Notes: a model not told the origin generated them from the sequence alone. Shown: positions 16,707 through 26,613, counted from the stretch's first letter. The stretch is 64,000 nucleotides of DNA from Tsukamurella ocularis (GCF_024807615.1 NZ_JANUCJ010000005.1:186001-250000); one strand, 5' to 3'. Made by a program: numbers and translations.

Positions 16707-17153
16707 TCAACCCGGTATCTGGAGCACCTGCCACAGGACGGCCCGTCCGCCGTGCCGCGCGGTGACGCCCGCCATCCGCGAGCGCTCCTGCGAGACGTGC
16801 AACGCGTCGACCTTCTGCACGCGCGCCACCGCGACCGTCTCCAGGCCGTCGCGGGGCGGCGCACCGTCGGGCACGCGCTCGTACCGGTCCTGCCCGACGA
16901 GCCGGAGCACTTCGTCGACCTCGCCGCGCGGGATCTCGAGCACGTGCCGCAGCACGCTCTGCGCCTCCGGATCGAAGCCCGGGGAGGCGTCGAGGACCGA
17001 CGACGAGGCGGCCGCGTCGTCGTCTGATTCGGCCACGGGAACCAATCCGGGGTCCCCGGGCGTTAACTCCTCGACGGTGCGCGTGGACAGGCGTCCGAGA
17101 AGGCGCCCCAGACGGGTCCGCTGTTCGGGTCTGCCATTGAGGTCGTAGGGCAA
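16707..17153 (-). CDS. Hypothetical protein
   Basis: 148 residues, unrecognised. Basic N-terminus (RTRLGRLLGRLSTRTVEEL), an acidic serine-rich middle (ESDDDAAASSSVLD), then FDPEAQSVLRHVLEIPRGEVDEVLRLVGQDRYERV and a strand-rich end. No membrane helix or signal. It lies 23 bp upstream of trpD on the same strand and diverges from ctaE. The start is uncertain: a TTG at 17153 is the longest option. Codon use fits the surroundings, so it is probably real. Confidence 0.55.
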   Translation of the reverse strand: MPYDLNGRPEQRTRLGRLLGRLSTRTVEELTPGDPGLVPVAESDDDAAASSSVLDASPGFDPEAQSVLRHVLEIPRGEVDEVLRLVGQDRYERVPDGAPPRDGLETVAVARVQKVDALHVSQERSRMAGVTARHGGRAVLWQVLQIPG

Positions 17154-17290
17154 GGTATGCCTTATCTGCCGGTTCCGATCAGGCCGTTGACGTGGCGTTT
17201 CGAGTCATCGAGCGGGAGGTCTTGAACCTGCCCGCGATATTCGACGCGCCCAATCTGCGACCCGGGTAGGCATTCGATACTACGACCGGT

Positions 17291-17296
17291 CATACT
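17291..17296 (+). promoter_or_regulatory. ctaE: -10-like hexamer for ctaE (leaderless)
   Basis: CATACT six bases before the ctaE GTG. The same hexamer precedes asnB (24631-24636), at eight bases. Confidence 0.45.
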
Positions 17297-17302
17297 TGCG
17301 GA

Positions 17303-17917
17303 GTGACTAGCGCCGCACCGACCTCAGCTACAGCCATCACCCAGCGCGTGCACTCACTCAACCGGCCCAACATGGTCAGCGTCGGGACCATCGTCTGGCT
17401 GTCGAGCGAGCTCATGTTCTTCGCCGGGCTCTTCGCCATGTACTTCGTGGCGCGGGCCGGAGCTGGGGAGAACGGATGGCCCCCCGTCGACACGAACGTC
17501 AGCCTGATGGCGGCGCTGCCGCCGACCATCGTGCTGATCGCCTCGTCGGTCACCTGCCAGCTGGGCGTCTTCGCCGCGGAGAAGGGCGACGTCTTCAAGT
17601 TCCGCATCTGGTACCTGATCTCGCTGATCATGGGCGCGCTGTTCGTCGCGGGCCAGCTCCACGAGTACAAGACCCTGATCGGCGAGGGCCTTACGCTCAG
17701 CTCCTCGGTCTACGGTTCGGTGTTCTACATGGCCACGGGCTTCCACGGCCTGCACGTGATGGGCGGCCTCGTGGCCTTCATCTTCATCCTGGCCCGCAGC
17801 CGCGCCTCGAAGTTCACGCCCGCCCAGGCGACCTCGGCGATCGTCGTCAGCTACTACTGGCACTTCGTCGACGTGGTGTGGATCGGCCTCTTCGCCGTCA
17901 TTTACATCATTCGCTAA
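17303..17917 (+). CDS. ctaE: Cytochrome c oxidase (aa3) subunit III
   Basis: 204 residues with about five membrane helices. The sequence [20 protein letters not shown], then [17 protein letters not shown] and [22 protein letters not shown] are the hallmarks of actinobacterial subunit III and match mycobacterial CtaE almost word for word. It supports proton-pump stability of the aa3 oxidase that takes electrons from the bcc complex. ctaE leads the ctaE-qcrC-qcrA-qcrB operon, 38 bp before qcrC. Confidence 0.97.
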   Translation: MTSAAPTSATAITQRVHSLNRPNMVSVGTIVWLSSELMFFAGLFAMYFVARAGAGENGWPPVDTNVSLMAALPPTIVLIASSVTCQLGVFAAEKGDVFKFRIWYLISLIMGALFVAGQLHEYKTLIGEGLTLSSSVYGSVFYMATGFHGLHVMGGLVAFIFILARSRASKFTPAQATSAIVVSYYWHFVDVVWIGLFAVIYIIR

Positions 17918-17955
17918 AGACGTTTATCTCAGTCGCCATCACAGAGGGATAGCAG

Positions 17956-18876
17956 ATGAGTTCAGCCAACTTTGAGCCCGCCGGCGAGGGAGGCGAGCCC
18001 GACGGTGCCGGGCGCGCGTCCGTCGCCTCGGCACAGAAGGCCCGGAAGCAGCGCAAGCTCCGCCGCAAGTTCGCGAGCGCGGCGCTGCTGGTCGGCGGCC
18101 TCCTCGCCGCGGGCGGTGTCGCCACGATCGCCAGCCCGACCCCGCAGGTCGCGATCGCCGACGACTTCGACGCCGCCCAGGTCGAGAACGGCAAGCGCCT
18201 GTACGAGACCTCGTGCATCAGTTGCCACGGCGCCAGCCTCGAGGGCGTGAAGGACCGCGGCCCGAGCCTCGTCGGCGTCGGCGATTCGGCCGTGTACTTC
18301 CAGGTGCACTCGGGCCGCATGCCCGCGACGGTCAACTCCTCGCAGATCGTGCGCAAGCCGGCCAAGTTCGATGCGAAGCAGATCGACGCCATGGGCGCGT
18401 ACATCCAGTCGATCGGCGGCGGACCGTCGATCGTGTGGGACTACAACCCGGACGGCTCGATCAAGCGCGACGAGAACGGCAACCGCGTCATCGCGCAGGA
18501 GTCCCTGCGCGGCAAGAACCTCGGCGCCGGCGCCGAGCTCTTCCGCCTCAACTGCGCCTCGTGCCACAACTTCACCGGCCGGGGCGGCGCCCTGTCCGGT
18601 GGCAAGTTCGCGCCGCCGCTGGATCCCGCGAACGAGCAGGAGATCTACGCCGCGATGCTGACCGGCCCGCAGAACATGCCCAAGTTCTCGGACCGTGCAC
18701 TGTCGCCTGAAGAGAAGAAGAACATCATCGGCTTCATCAAGAACGTCGGCGAGACCCAGTCCCCCGGCGGCCACGGCCTCGGCGGTTTCGGTACCGCGTC
18801 CGAGGGCATGGTGATGTGGGTGACCGGGATGATCGCCGTCGTCGGCGCCGCGATGTGGGTTGGGAGCAGGAATTGA
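17956..18876 (+). CDS. qcrC: Menaquinol-cytochrome c reductase, di-haem cytochrome c subunit
   Basis: 306 residues. A single N-terminal membrane helix (residues about 39-60) leads to an external part with two haem c sites: C87-x2-C90-H91 (CISCHG) and C200-x2-C203-H204 (CASCHN). A C-terminal helix (about 285-304) anchors it. The di-haem form passes electrons straight to the CuA centre of CtaC, so no soluble cytochrome c is needed, the rule in Mycobacteriales. Its stop overlaps the qcrA start by four bases. Confidence 0.97.
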   Translation: MSSANFEPAGEGGEPDGAGRASVASAQKARKQRKLRRKFASAALLVGGLLAAGGVATIASPTPQVAIADDFDAAQVENGKRLYETSCISCHGASLEGVKDRGPSLVGVGDSAVYFQVHSGRMPATVNSSQIVRKPAKFDAKQIDAMGAYIQSIGGGPSIVWDYNPDGSIKRDENGNRVIAQESLRGKNLGAGAELFRLNCASCHNFTGRGGALSGGKFAPPLDPANEQEIYAAMLTGPQNMPKFSDRALSPEEKKNIIGFIKNVGETQSPGGHGLGGFGTASEGMVMWVTGMIAVVGAAMWVGSRN

Positions 18877-20054
18877 CCGCCAAGCCGTTGAACAACGTCC
18901 CGTCGGACGACGAACTGGACAACCTGTCCCACGATGAGCTGGTGAAGCTCGGCACCAACCTCGACGGCGTCGAGTTGGTCTACCGCGAGCCCCGTTGGCC
19001 GGTCCCCGGCACCCGCGCCGAGAAGCGCGCCGAGCGTACCGTCGCGCTGTGGTTCGCCCTGGCCGGCGTCTTCGGCGCCGCGCTGCTCGGAGTCTTCCTG
19101 TTCTGGCCGTGGAAGTACCAGGGCATCGATGACGCCCACTACTGGTGGTACACGCTCTACACCCCGATGCTGGGCATCACCTTCGGCCTCTCGCTGCTCT
19201 GCGTCTTCGCGGGCACCGTGCAGTTCACGAAGAAGTTCATCCCCGAGGAGATCGCAGTCCAGCAGCGGCACGACGCCGGCGGCTCGTCCAAGGTCGACAA
19301 GGCCACCACGGCCGCGCTGTTCAAGGACGCGCTGGAGACCTCGACGCTCCCCCGCCGCAAGATGATCATGGCCTCCGCCGGCTTCGGCGTGGGCGTGCTC
19401 GGACTCGGTGCTGCGGCTGGCTTCATCGGCGGCCTCATCAAGAACCCGTGGGCCAAGCGCGAGGCCTCGCCGCTGTGGCACACCGGCTGGTCGCCGTACT
19501 GGAACTCGCTGGAGAACGACTTCTCGAGCGACCTCAACCACGAGCCGGTCTTCCTCCGCAACGACGTGGGCGATCCCTACAAGGTCAAGCTGGTGCGCGC
19601 CGAGGACCTCGACGCCGGCGGCATGATGACGGTCTTCCCGTGGCGCGTCTCGGACGGCTTCGGCGAGACCGAGGAGTCGCGGCTCAAGCTGCTCCACGGC
19701 CTCAAGGGCATCCGCAACCCGGTGATGCTGATCCGCCTGCGTCCCGAGGACGCCGTGCGCGCGATCAAGCGTGAGGGCCAGGAGAGCTTCAACTACGGCG
19801 ACTACTGGGCCTACACCAAGGTCTGCAGCCACTTCGGCTGCCCCACGTCGCTGTACGAGCAGCAGACCAACCGCATCCTCTGCCCCTGCCACCAGTCGCA
19901 GTTCAACGCGCTCGAGTACGGCAAGCCGGTCTTCGGTCCCGCCGCCCGTGCCCTCGCGCAGCTGCCGATCTCGGTCAACGAGCAGGGTTACCTGGTCGCC
20001 AACGGCGACTTCATCGAACAGGTCGGACCGGCCTTCTGGGAGGCGACGCACTGA
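18873..20054 (+). CDS. qcrA: Rieske iron-sulfur subunit of the cytochrome bcc complex
   Basis: 393 residues. Three membrane helices in the N-terminal half (actinobacterial QcrA has three, not one) precede the Rieske domain, whose ligands are C318-x-H320 (CSHFGC) and C337-x2-H340 (CPCHQSQF), with C323 and C339 placed for the stabilising disulfide. Start choice: TTG 18873 overlaps the qcrC stop as TTGA and has GGAGCAGG upstream. The longer ATG version from 18816 would add an arginine-rich stretch that is a shadow of the qcrC C-terminus. The KAYED-type twin-arginine region is not obvious because insertion may use the third helix. Confidence 0.95.
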   Translation: MTAKPLNNVPSDDELDNLSHDELVKLGTNLDGVELVYREPRWPVPGTRAEKRAERTVALWFALAGVFGAALLGVFLFWPWKYQGIDDAHYWWYTLYTPMLGITFGLSLLCVFAGTVQFTKKFIPEEIAVQQRHDAGGSSKVDKATTAALFKDALETSTLPRRKMIMASAGFGVGVLGLGAAAGFIGGLIKNPWAKREASPLWHTGWSPYWNSLENDFSSDLNHEPVFLRNDVGDPYKVKLVRAEDLDAGGMMTVFPWRVSDGFGETEESRLKLLHGLKGIRNPVMLIRLRPEDAVRAIKREGQESFNYGDYWAYTKVCSHFGCPTSLYEQQTNRILCPCHQSQFNALEYGKPVFGPAARALAQLPISVNEQGYLVANGDFIEQVGPAFWEATH

Positions 20055-21679
20055 TGACCACACTCGGAGATCGGATCGGCCACCAGGCCAACGATCTGGA
20101 TTCGCGGTACCACTTCGCGCCCGGGATCCGTCGCCAGATCAACAAGGTCTTCCCCACGCACTGGTCCTTCATGCTGGGCGAGATCGCGCTGTACAGCTTC
20201 GTGATCCTGCTGCTGTCGGGCGTGTACCTCACCCTGTTCTTCGACCCGTCGCTGTCGGAGGTCCACTACGAGGGCGCCTACGAGCCGCTGCACGGCGTCG
20301 CGATGTCGCGCGCCTACGCCACCACCCTGGACATCTCGTTCGAGGTGCGCGGCGGCCTGTTCGTCCGCCAGATCCACCACTGGGCCGCCCTGATGTTCGC
20401 CGCGTCGATCATCATCCACATGGCCCGCATCTTCTTCACCGGCGCGTTCCGTCGCCCGCGTGAGGCCAACTGGGTCATCGGCTGCGCGCTACTGCTGCTC
20501 GCCATGTTCGAGGGCTTCTTCGGCTACTCGATCCCGGACGACCTGCTCTCGGGCACCGGCGTCCGCGCCGCGATGTCCGGCATCGTCGTCGGCCTCCCCG
20601 TGGTCGGCACCTGGGTCCACTGGGCTCTGTTCGGCGGGGACTTCCCCGGCGAGCTGCTGATCCCTCGCCTGTACGTGCTGCACATCCTGCTCTTCCCGGG
20701 CATCATCCTGGCGCTGATCGCGGGCCACCTTGCCCTCGTCTGGTACCAGAAGCACACCCAGTTCGCGGGCCCCGGCCGCACTGAGGAGAACGTCGTGGGT
20801 GTTCGCATCCTGCCCGTCTTCGCGGTCAAGACCGGCGCCTACTTCGCCGCCACTTTCGGCATCATCGCCCTCATGGCGGGCATCTTCACGATCAACCCGG
20901 TGTGGACGATCGGCCCGTACGACCCGGCGAAGGTCTCTGCGGGCGTGCAGCCCGACGTCTACATGATGTGGACGGACGGCCTGGCCCGCCTGTGGCCCGC
21001 GTGGGAGCTCTACTTCTGGGGCCACACGGTTCCGGGCGCCGCGTTCGTGGCGATCATCATCGGCGTGATCGTGGGCCTGATGTTCGGTTACCCGTGGATC
21101 GAGAAGAAGCTCACCGGCGACGATGCGCACCACAACATCCTGCAGCGTCCTCGCGACGTGCCGGTGCGTACCGCGATCGGCGCCATGGCGCTCGCGTTCT
21201 ACATCGTGCTCACGCTCTCCTGCGTGAACGACGTCATCGCGCTGAAGTTCCACATCTCGCTCAACGCGATGACGTGGATCGGCCGCATCGGCCTCGTTGT
21301 GGCCCCGCCGGTCGCCTACTGGCTGACCTACCGGTTCTGCATCGGCCTGCAGCGCGCCGACCGCGCGGTGCTGGAGCACGGCATCGAGACCGGCGTCATC
21401 GTGCGCCGCCCGAACGGTGAGTTCATCGAGCTCCACCAGCCGCTGGGCCCCGTCGACGACCACGGCCACGCCGTGCCGCTCCCCTACGAGGGCGCGGTCG
21501 TCCCGACCAAGGCCAACCAGCTCGGCGCGGCCGGCCAGCCCGGCACGGGTTCGTTCCTGCGGGCCGACTCGGCCGAGGAGCAGCGCGACAACGCCGCTCG
21601 CGATCACGCGAACGAGGTCAAGGCGCTCGAGGCTCTGAAGAAGGTCCAGGACAACGGCGGCAAGCTCGACGTCGAGTAG
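20054..21679 (+). CDS. qcrB: Cytochrome b subunit of the bcc complex
   Basis: 541 residues, the membrane core that oxidises menaquinol and holds two b haems. The N-terminal half has the paired helices with haem histidines ([33 protein letters not shown] is split over helices II and III) and the Qo-site loop with PWPDP-like features; the C-terminal half holds the remaining helices and the long cytoplasmic tail typical of actinobacteria. It is the target of Q203-type inhibitors in M. tuberculosis. The start overlaps the qcrA stop by one base. Confidence 0.96.
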   Translation: MTTLGDRIGHQANDLDSRYHFAPGIRRQINKVFPTHWSFMLGEIALYSFVILLLSGVYLTLFFDPSLSEVHYEGAYEPLHGVAMSRAYATTLDISFEVRGGLFVRQIHHWAALMFAASIIIHMARIFFTGAFRRPREANWVIGCALLLLAMFEGFFGYSIPDDLLSGTGVRAAMSGIVVGLPVVGTWVHWALFGGDFPGELLIPRLYVLHILLFPGIILALIAGHLALVWYQKHTQFAGPGRTEENVVGVRILPVFAVKTGAYFAATFGIIALMAGIFTINPVWTIGPYDPAKVSAGVQPDVYMMWTDGLARLWPAWELYFWGHTVPGAAFVAIIIGVIVGLMFGYPWIEKKLTGDDAHHNILQRPRDVPVRTAIGAMALAFYIVLTLSCVNDVIALKFHISLNAMTWIGRIGLVVAPPVAYWLTYRFCIGLQRADRAVLEHGIETGVIVRRPNGEFIELHQPLGPVDDHGHAVPLPYEGAVVPTKANQLGAAGQPGTGSFLRADSAEEQRDNAARDHANEVKALEALKKVQDNGGKLDVE

Positions 21680-21692
21680 TTCTGACAACGCC

Positions 21693-21727
21693 ACTGCGGC
21701 CCCTCCCCCCCGGGGAGGGGCCGCAGT
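21693..21727 (+). terminator. Terminator after qcrB
   Basis: A perfect 16-bp stem (ACTGCGGCCCCTCCCC with its complement) around a CCC loop, followed by CGTTTCC, 14 bp after the qcrB stop. Being symmetric it could also stop minus-strand transcripts from the GyrI-like gene. Confidence 0.85.
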
Positions 21728-22034
21728 CGTTTCCGGGGGCCGACGGTCCGCCGCCCGCGCGCGCCATCCCGTCCGCCTGCGCCACTGCTCCGCACTCCAC
21801 GCGAGCCTGCGCACGCTGCGCGAGGATCCGCGCACCGGGCACGCCTGTGCGCACGCGGCACGTCCGCGCAGGCGCGTGGTGTGCGCGGAACTGCGCACAC
21901 GACGGAGTGCGAGGTGACGTCGATGACGGCCTTCGGGGGTGCGGCGTCCGGCACCGTCGCCGGGGTCACGCGCGAACGACGCAGCCGGGACGACGTGACG
22001 TGAGCGCGGGTCCGTGGCGACGTACGCGGCTGAT
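21728..22034. other. Non-coding GCGCA-rich spacer between qcrB and the GyrI-like gene
   Basis: Together with the terminator this 355-bp gap holds no gene I can support. Its middle (about 21780-21900) is crowded with TGCGCA/GCGCAC words on both strands in irregular spacing: TGCGCAC, GCTGCGCG, CGCGCAC, GTGCGCAC, CGCGCAGGCGCG, GTGCGCGG, CTGCGCACAC. Short reading frames across it are arginine- and cysteine-rich without ribosome sites. It could be a decayed gene, a nucleoid-protein binding region, or degenerate repeats. Confidence 0.6.
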
Positions 22035-22757
22035 TCAGGCCAGGCGCAGGCGCAGCAGGTAGCTGTTCTCCCCCACCGGGGCGCCGGGCTCCCCGAGACA
22101 GACCTCGTGCCAGGCACCGTCGACGGCGGTCAGTTCCTGTTCGCGCAGTTGCACGGCGAAGGCCTTCGCCGTGGGCGTCAGGGCGGCCGACCACCGGCCA
22201 TCGACGCGGGTCTGGAGGTATGACGATGCCGGCAGGTCCAGGCAGTGCACACGGGCCAGGCTCAGCCCCTTGCTGACCTCGAGCTGTTCGAGCACGTCGC
22301 CCACCTCGGCCTCGTCGATCCACGCGGGCCGGCGCAGCAGCAGCGTCCAGCGGGCTGCTCCGGTGTCCTGCGGCGCCACGTCGCCACGGAGCCGCTCGAG
22401 CGGGGGCATCCGGAAATCGCTGCGGAGCGCGTCGTCGGCGCCAGGAGTGCCGCGGCGGTACAGCGCCTTGTTCCGCACCTTGACGCCGTACGCGGCCGCG
22501 TAGAGGGCCTCCGCGGCCACGCGGAAGTCCTCGGAGGTACGGGGGCTGCCGACAGTGTCCACGGCCAGGTAGGCGCGCTCGGGGGCGTGAACGACGCCAG
22601 TGTGCCCGACGGTGCCGTACGCCCCGGCGCCGTACGCCTCCGGCTCCACCTCCGCGAAGTCGAGCTTGGTCTTCGGCGGAGCGACGGTGCCGCCCCGGCC
22701 GCGCACCTCGTCGGCGGTGAGCTTGCGTACGGACAGCCCGGCTCTGGCCTGCGTCAT
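22035..22757 (-). CDS. GyrI-like small-molecule-binding domain protein
   Basis: 240 residues resembling the stand-alone GyrI/AraC-effector fold. The pattern is an early strand YLAVDTVGSPRTSEDFRVAAEALYAAAYGVKV, then a region in which related proteins have a Trp-rich strand (ARWTLLLRRPAWIDEAEV), and the repeat of the fold at the end (VDGAWHEVCLGEP). Members bind drugs, and some hydrolyse cyclopropanoid compounds. No DNA-binding domain is present. The gene interrupts the usual mycobacterial order between qcrB and ctaF, where I would expect mmpS3 and Rv2197c. It follows the ctaF terminator, so it probably has its own promoter. Confidence 0.75.
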   Translation of the reverse strand: MTQARAGLSVRKLTADEVRGRGGTVAPPKTKLDFAEVEPEAYGAGAYGTVGHTGVVHAPERAYLAVDTVGSPRTSEDFRVAAEALYAAAYGVKVRNKALYRRGTPGADDALRSDFRMPPLERLRGDVAPQDTGAARWTLLLRRPAWIDEAEVGDVLEQLEVSKGLSLARVHCLDLPASSYLQTRVDGRWSAALTPTAKAFAVQLREQELTAVDGAWHEVCLGEPGAPVGENSYLLRLRLA

Positions 22758-22820
22758 GCGTGCATGGAATCAGGCCGAGACGACCCGCGGGCGGCGCGGC
22801 GGTGAACGTGGACGAAAGAA

Positions 22821-22856
22821 CGACGCCCGCCCCGGTGAACTCCGGTGCGGGCGTCG
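22821..22856 (-). terminator. Terminator after ctaC-ctaF
   Basis: An inverted repeat (CGACGCCCGC...CCGG / CCGG...GCGGGCGTCG, one mismatch, six-base loop). On the minus strand it is followed by TTCTTTCGT, and it lies 16 bp after the ctaF stop. Confidence 0.8.
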
Positions 22857-22871
22857 CTGAAAGAACGTGTC

Positions 22872-23303
22872 CTAGTGCTTCTCGGGACCCTTGTGGTACT
22901 CGAAGACGAGACCCCACGCGGCGCCGACGACGAGCAGGCCGCCGAAGAACCACAGCCAGTACAGCTGCAGGGCGACGGAAATGCCGACCACGGCGACCGA
23001 GGCCGAGAGCAGGATGGGCCACCACGAGTGCGGGCTGAAGAAGCCGAGCTCGCCGGCACCGTCGGACACCTCGGCGTCCTCGTAGTCCTCAGGACGGGTG
23101 TCGACGCGGTTGGACACGAACCGGAAGTACGTGCCGATGATCAGCGTCAGGCCGCCGGTGAGGAACATGCCGGTGACGCCGACCCACTCCACGGCGCCGT
23201 AGCCGTAGCCCGGGCCCCAGATCGCGGTCGCGACGGTGTACAGGATGCCCGCGAGGAAGAAGAACGCGGTGAGGAACTCGAAGAGTTTCGCTTCGACCTT
23301 CAT
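22872..23303 (-). CDS. ctaF: Cytochrome c oxidase subunit IV (actinobacterial type)
   Basis: 143 residues with four membrane helices arranged as two hairpins: [43 protein letters not shown], then [21 protein letters not shown] and [23 protein letters not shown]. This is the small actinobacterial CtaF that stabilises the aa3 oxidase in the bcc-aa3 supercomplex. The gene starts 3 bp after ctaC, so the two are one operon. Confidence 0.95.
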   Translation of the reverse strand: MKVEAKLFEFLTAFFFLAGILYTVATAIWGPGYGYGAVEWVGVTGMFLTGGLTLIIGTYFRFVSNRVDTRPEDYEDAEVSDGAGELGFFSPHSWWPILLSASVAVVGISVALQLYWLWFFGGLLVVGAAWGLVFEYHKGPEKH

Positions 23304-23306
23304 GGG

Positions 23307-24413
23307 TCAGTTCGCTCCTTCTGCGTTGACGGGCGCGGTGCTGTTGCCCGACGGGGTGCGGCCGGTGCGGCGGGTGTCGAACGGGAACGTGCTCGTGGAG
23401 ACGCCCACCTCACCGATCGACTCCAGCGCGGCGACGTTGTCCTTGCCGCCCTGACGCGCCTCGATGTACTTCTTGAAGTTCTCCGGCGTCACGGCGCGGA
23501 TCTCGAAGTTCATCATGGAGTGGTAGTCGCCGCACATTTCGGCGCAGCGGCCGACGAAGGCACCGGGCCGGTCGATGCTGGACACCTGGAACTTGTTCTG
23601 GGTGTGGTTCTGCACCGGGTTCGGCATCACGTCGCGCTTGAAGGCGAACTGCGGGACGTAGAACGAGTGGACGACGTCGGCCGAGGCCAGGTCGAACTGG
23701 ATGCGGGTGTCGGTCGGCAGCACCAGGACGGGGATCTCGGCGGACGAGCCCTGCACCTCGACGGTGCTGAACTTCAGGTAGTCGCGAATCTCCTGGAAGC
23801 GGCCGTGGTTGGGGCCGCGCTCGGGCTGCGCCTCGACGTGCCCGTGCTCCTTCATCTTCTCGGCTTCTTCGTTGAGCTTCGCGATGTCGGGCTGCTTGCC
23901 GTACGGGTTCTCCCGCTCGAGCTTGATCTTGGTGCCGTTCAGGGTGACCTCGCGGTACGCGAAACGCCAGTTCCACTGGAAGGCGGTGACGTCGACGGTC
24001 ACGCCCGGGTTGTCCTCGATCTTCTCGACCTTGGTCTGCACGACCACGGTGAAGTAGAAGAGGACGGCGATGATGAGGAACGGGATCGCGGTGTACAGCA
24101 GCTCCAGCGGCACGTTGTACGCGGTCTGCCGGGGGAAATCGGGCGAGTCCGCCTTGCGCCGGTGGAACGTGATGGTCCAGAACGTGAGGGCCCAGACGAG
24201 GACACCCATGATCAGGGCGGCCACGACGGACCAGCTCCACAGCTCAGTCATGTCACGGGCCTCGGGGGTAACACCCTCGGGCCAACCGAAACGCATCACC
24301 TCGTCGGCCGAGCAGCCCGCCAGAGCGAACATGCCAGCGACGAGCCCGGCGGCCAGAACCAGGCGCTTACGCCAGGACGCGGCCCCACCGTGGGCGTTAC
24401 TTCCGGGTGCCAA
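23307..24413 (-). CDS. ctaC: Cytochrome c oxidase subunit II (CuA lipoprotein)
   Basis: 368 residues. A lipoprotein signal ends in LAGC, then two membrane helices precede the cupredoxin domain. CuA ligands are visible in VVHSFYVPQF (His) and CAEMCGDYHSMM (two Cys, Glu, His, Met). It receives electrons from the haems of QcrC. An insertion rich in charged residues around NPYGKQPDIAKLNEEAEKMK is typical of Mycobacteriales. The TTG at 24413 has AGGAAGG seven bases upstream and puts the lipobox at the normal place; the longest frame, from 24593, would run through the promoter region. Confidence 0.94.
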   Translation of the reverse strand: MAPGSNAHGGAASWRKRLVLAAGLVAGMFALAGCSADEVMRFGWPEGVTPEARDMTELWSWSVVAALIMGVLVWALTFWTITFHRRKADSPDFPRQTAYNVPLELLYTAIPFLIIAVLFYFTVVVQTKVEKIEDNPGVTVDVTAFQWNWRFAYREVTLNGTKIKLERENPYGKQPDIAKLNEEAEKMKEHGHVEAQPERGPNHGRFQEIRDYLKFSTVEVQGSSAEIPVLVLPTDTRIQFDLASADVVHSFYVPQFAFKRDVMPNPVQNHTQNKFQVSSIDRPGAFVGRCAEMCGDYHSMMNFEIRAVTPENFKKYIEARQGGKDNVAALESIGEVGVSTSTFPFDTRRTGRTPSGNSTAPVNAEGAN

Positions 24414-24644
24414 TGTCGCGCCTTCCTGCTGAAACACGGTCAGTGCTACGGGGCCCGTTCCGGACCGTCTCCCCGTCCGGGAACTCACGGCCGGGGCTGC
24501 ACGTTCCCCTTGTACTACGCAGCGTAGACCAACGGGACGGGGTACACGTTGCGGGGTCGGCAAATGGCGCGTCGTTTCGCGTGCCCGGCGCACGGGCCTG
24601 CGCCGTTCCGGGTGCAGGGCCCCGTTCCGGCATACTGGTCAACC
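24414..24644. promoter_or_regulatory. Divergent ctaC/asnB intergenic region
   Basis: 231 bp without a gene. It must carry promoters for both ctaC and asnB. A perfect inverted repeat CTACGC-A-GCGTAG lies at 24515-24527, near the middle, and is a candidate shared operator. No known regulator box was recognised. Confidence 0.45.
24631..24636 (+). promoter_or_regulatory. asnB: -10-like hexamer for asnB (leaderless)
   Basis: CATACT eight bases before GTG 24645; no ribosome site. Confidence 0.4.
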
Positions 24645-26609
24645 GTGTGTGGCCTCCTGGGATTCCTGTCCGCCGATCAGCACGCGGGCGACGTCGTCGA
24701 CGCGGTGACCGCCGCCGGCCGGTGCATGCGGCACCGCGGCCCCGACGAGTTCGGCGGGTCGTGGCACGACGACGACCTGGCGCTGAGCTTCAACCGCCTC
24801 GCCTTCATCGACATCGAGCACGCCCATCAGCCGCTGCGCTGGGGACCGCCCGAGAGCCCCGACCGGTACGCGCTGACCTTCAACGGCGAGATCTACAACT
24901 ACCTCGAGCTGCGGCAGCGCCTGACCGACGAGTTCGGCGCCGAGTTCCGCACCGAGGGCGACGGCGAGTCGATCGTCGCCGGCTTCCACCACTGGGGCAT
25001 CGACGGCGTGCTCGCCGAGCTCCGGGGCATGTTCGCCTTCGCGATCTGGGACACCGAGAAGCGGGAGCTGACGCTCGCCCGCGACCAGTTCGGTATCAAA
25101 CCCCTGTACGTCGCCACCGGATCGAAGGGCACCGTCTTCTCGTCGGAGAAGAAGTCCGTGCTCGCGCTGGCCGACGAGGCGGGCCTGAAGCCGGGCCTCG
25201 ACGCCCGCGCCGTGCAGCACTACACCGTGCTTCAGTACGTGCCCGAGCCCGAGTCGTTGCATCTGGGCATCCGCCGCCTCGAGTCAGGCTGCTACGCCAC
25301 CCTCTCCCCCGGCGGCACCGTCGACGCGCAGCGCTACTTCGAGCCCCGCTTCCCCGTGAAGCAGGTGACTGGCGGCCTGGAGTCCGTCGAGGCGAAGGCG
25401 ATCTACCGCGACATCGCCGACGCGCTGCGCGACTCGGTGAAGATGCACATGCGTGCCGACGTGACCGTCGGCTCCTTCCTCTCCGGCGGCATCGACTCGA
25501 CGGCCGTCGCGGCACTGGCGATCCAGCACAACCCCGACCTGATCACCATCACCACCGGTTTCCAGCGCGAGGGCTATAGCGAGGTCGACGTGGCCGCCGA
25601 GTCCGCCGAGGCCATCGGCGCGCGCCACGTGGTCAAGACCGTCTCGCCTGAGGAGTTCCGCGACGCGATCCCCGCCATCGTCTGGTACCTCGACGATCCG
25701 GTGGCCGACCCGTCGCTCGTCCCCCTCTACTACCTCGCGCGCGAGACGCGTAAGCACGTCAAGGTGGTGCTGTCGGGCGAGGGCGCCGACGAGCTGTTCG
25801 GTGGCTACACCATCTACAAGGAGCCGCTGTCCCTCGCGCCCTTCGACAAGCTGCCCGCCTGGGCGCGGCGCACCGCCGGCAAGATCGGCGACCGTATGCC
25901 CGAGGGCAAGCGCGGCAAGTCGCTGCTGCAGCGCGGCTCACTGCCACTTGAGGAGCGGTACTACGGCAACGCGCGCTCGTTCAACGACGCCCAGCTGGAC
26001 TACGTGCTGCGCGACTTCCGCCCGGAGTGGACGCACACCGACGTGACCGCCCCGATCTACGCCAAGACCCGAGGCTGGGGCCCCGTCGAGCGGATGCAGC
26101 ACCTGGACCAGTTCACCTGGCTCCGCGGCGACATCCTGGTCAAGGCCGACAAGATGACGATGGCCAACTCGCTCGAGCTGCGCGTGCCCTTCCTGGACAA
26201 GGAGGTCTTCCGCGTCGCGGAGACCCTGCCCGCCGACCTCAAGCTGGCCGGCGGCACGTCGAAGTACGCGCTGCGCCGCGCACTGGAGGAGATCATCCCG
26301 CCGCACGTGCTGCACCGGAAGAAGCTGGGCTTCCCCGTGCCGCTGCGGCACTGGCTGGCCGGCCCGGAGCTCTACGACTGGGCCCGGACCGTCATCGAGG
26401 AGTCGCAGACCGACGAGTGGATCGACCGGCGCGCCGTGCTCGCCATGCTCGACGAGCACAAGGCGAAGGCACCCGAGGGCTGGCCGGGCGGCACGGACCA
26501 TTCCCGACGGATCTGGACCGTCCTGGTGTTCATGGTCTGGCACGGCATCTTCGTCGAGGACCGCATCCACCCGGCCATCGAAGAGCCGACCTACCCGGTC
26601 CGCCTCTAG
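24645..26609 (+). CDS. asnB: Glutamine-hydrolysing asparagine synthetase (LtsA type)
   Basis: 654 residues. The GTG start is fixed by chemistry: Cys2 (MCGLLGFLS) is the N-terminal nucleophile of the class II glutaminase domain, whose further marks are MRHRGPDEFG and FNGEIYNYLELR. The C-terminal synthetase domain has the ATP-pyrophosphatase loop SFLSGGIDSTAVAAL and LSGEGADELFGGY. In Corynebacteriales this enzyme (LtsA) has been linked to cell-wall integrity and lysozyme resistance, probably by amidating peptidoglycan meso-diaminopimelate; whether this copy makes asparagine or amidates the wall is open. It converges with the hemolysin III-like gene, 4 bp apart. Confidence 0.94.
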   Translation: MCGLLGFLSADQHAGDVVDAVTAAGRCMRHRGPDEFGGSWHDDDLALSFNRLAFIDIEHAHQPLRWGPPESPDRYALTFNGEIYNYLELRQRLTDEFGAEFRTEGDGESIVAGFHHWGIDGVLAELRGMFAFAIWDTEKRELTLARDQFGIKPLYVATGSKGTVFSSEKKSVLALADEAGLKPGLDARAVQHYTVLQYVPEPESLHLGIRRLESGCYATLSPGGTVDAQRYFEPRFPVKQVTGGLESVEAKAIYRDIADALRDSVKMHMRADVTVGSFLSGGIDSTAVAALAIQHNPDLITITTGFQREGYSEVDVAAESAEAIGARHVVKTVSPEEFRDAIPAIVWYLDDPVADPSLVPLYYLARETRKHVKVVLSGEGADELFGGYTIYKEPLSLAPFDKLPAWARRTAGKIGDRMPEGKRGKSLLQRGSLPLEERYYGNARSFNDAQLDYVLRDFRPEWTHTDVTAPIYAKTRGWGPVERMQHLDQFTWLRGDILVKADKMTMANSLELRVPFLDKEVFRVAETLPADLKLAGGTSKYALRRALEEIIPPHVLHRKKLGFPVPLRHWLAGPELYDWARTVIEESQTDEWIDRRAVLAMLDEHKAKAPEGWPGGTDHSRRIWTVLVFMVWHGIFVEDRIHPAIEEPTYPVRL

Positions 26610-26613
26610 GGCA

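Noticed and set aside
18816-18872. Longer QcrA start at 18816
   Set aside because: Adds an arginine-rich stretch that shadows the QcrC C-terminus; TTG 18873 has a ribosome site and stop-start overlap.
21847-22062. Small plus-strand frame in the GCGCA-rich spacer
   Set aside because: Arginine/cysteine-rich, no ribosome site, overlaps the end of the GyrI-like gene on the other strand; no sign of coding.
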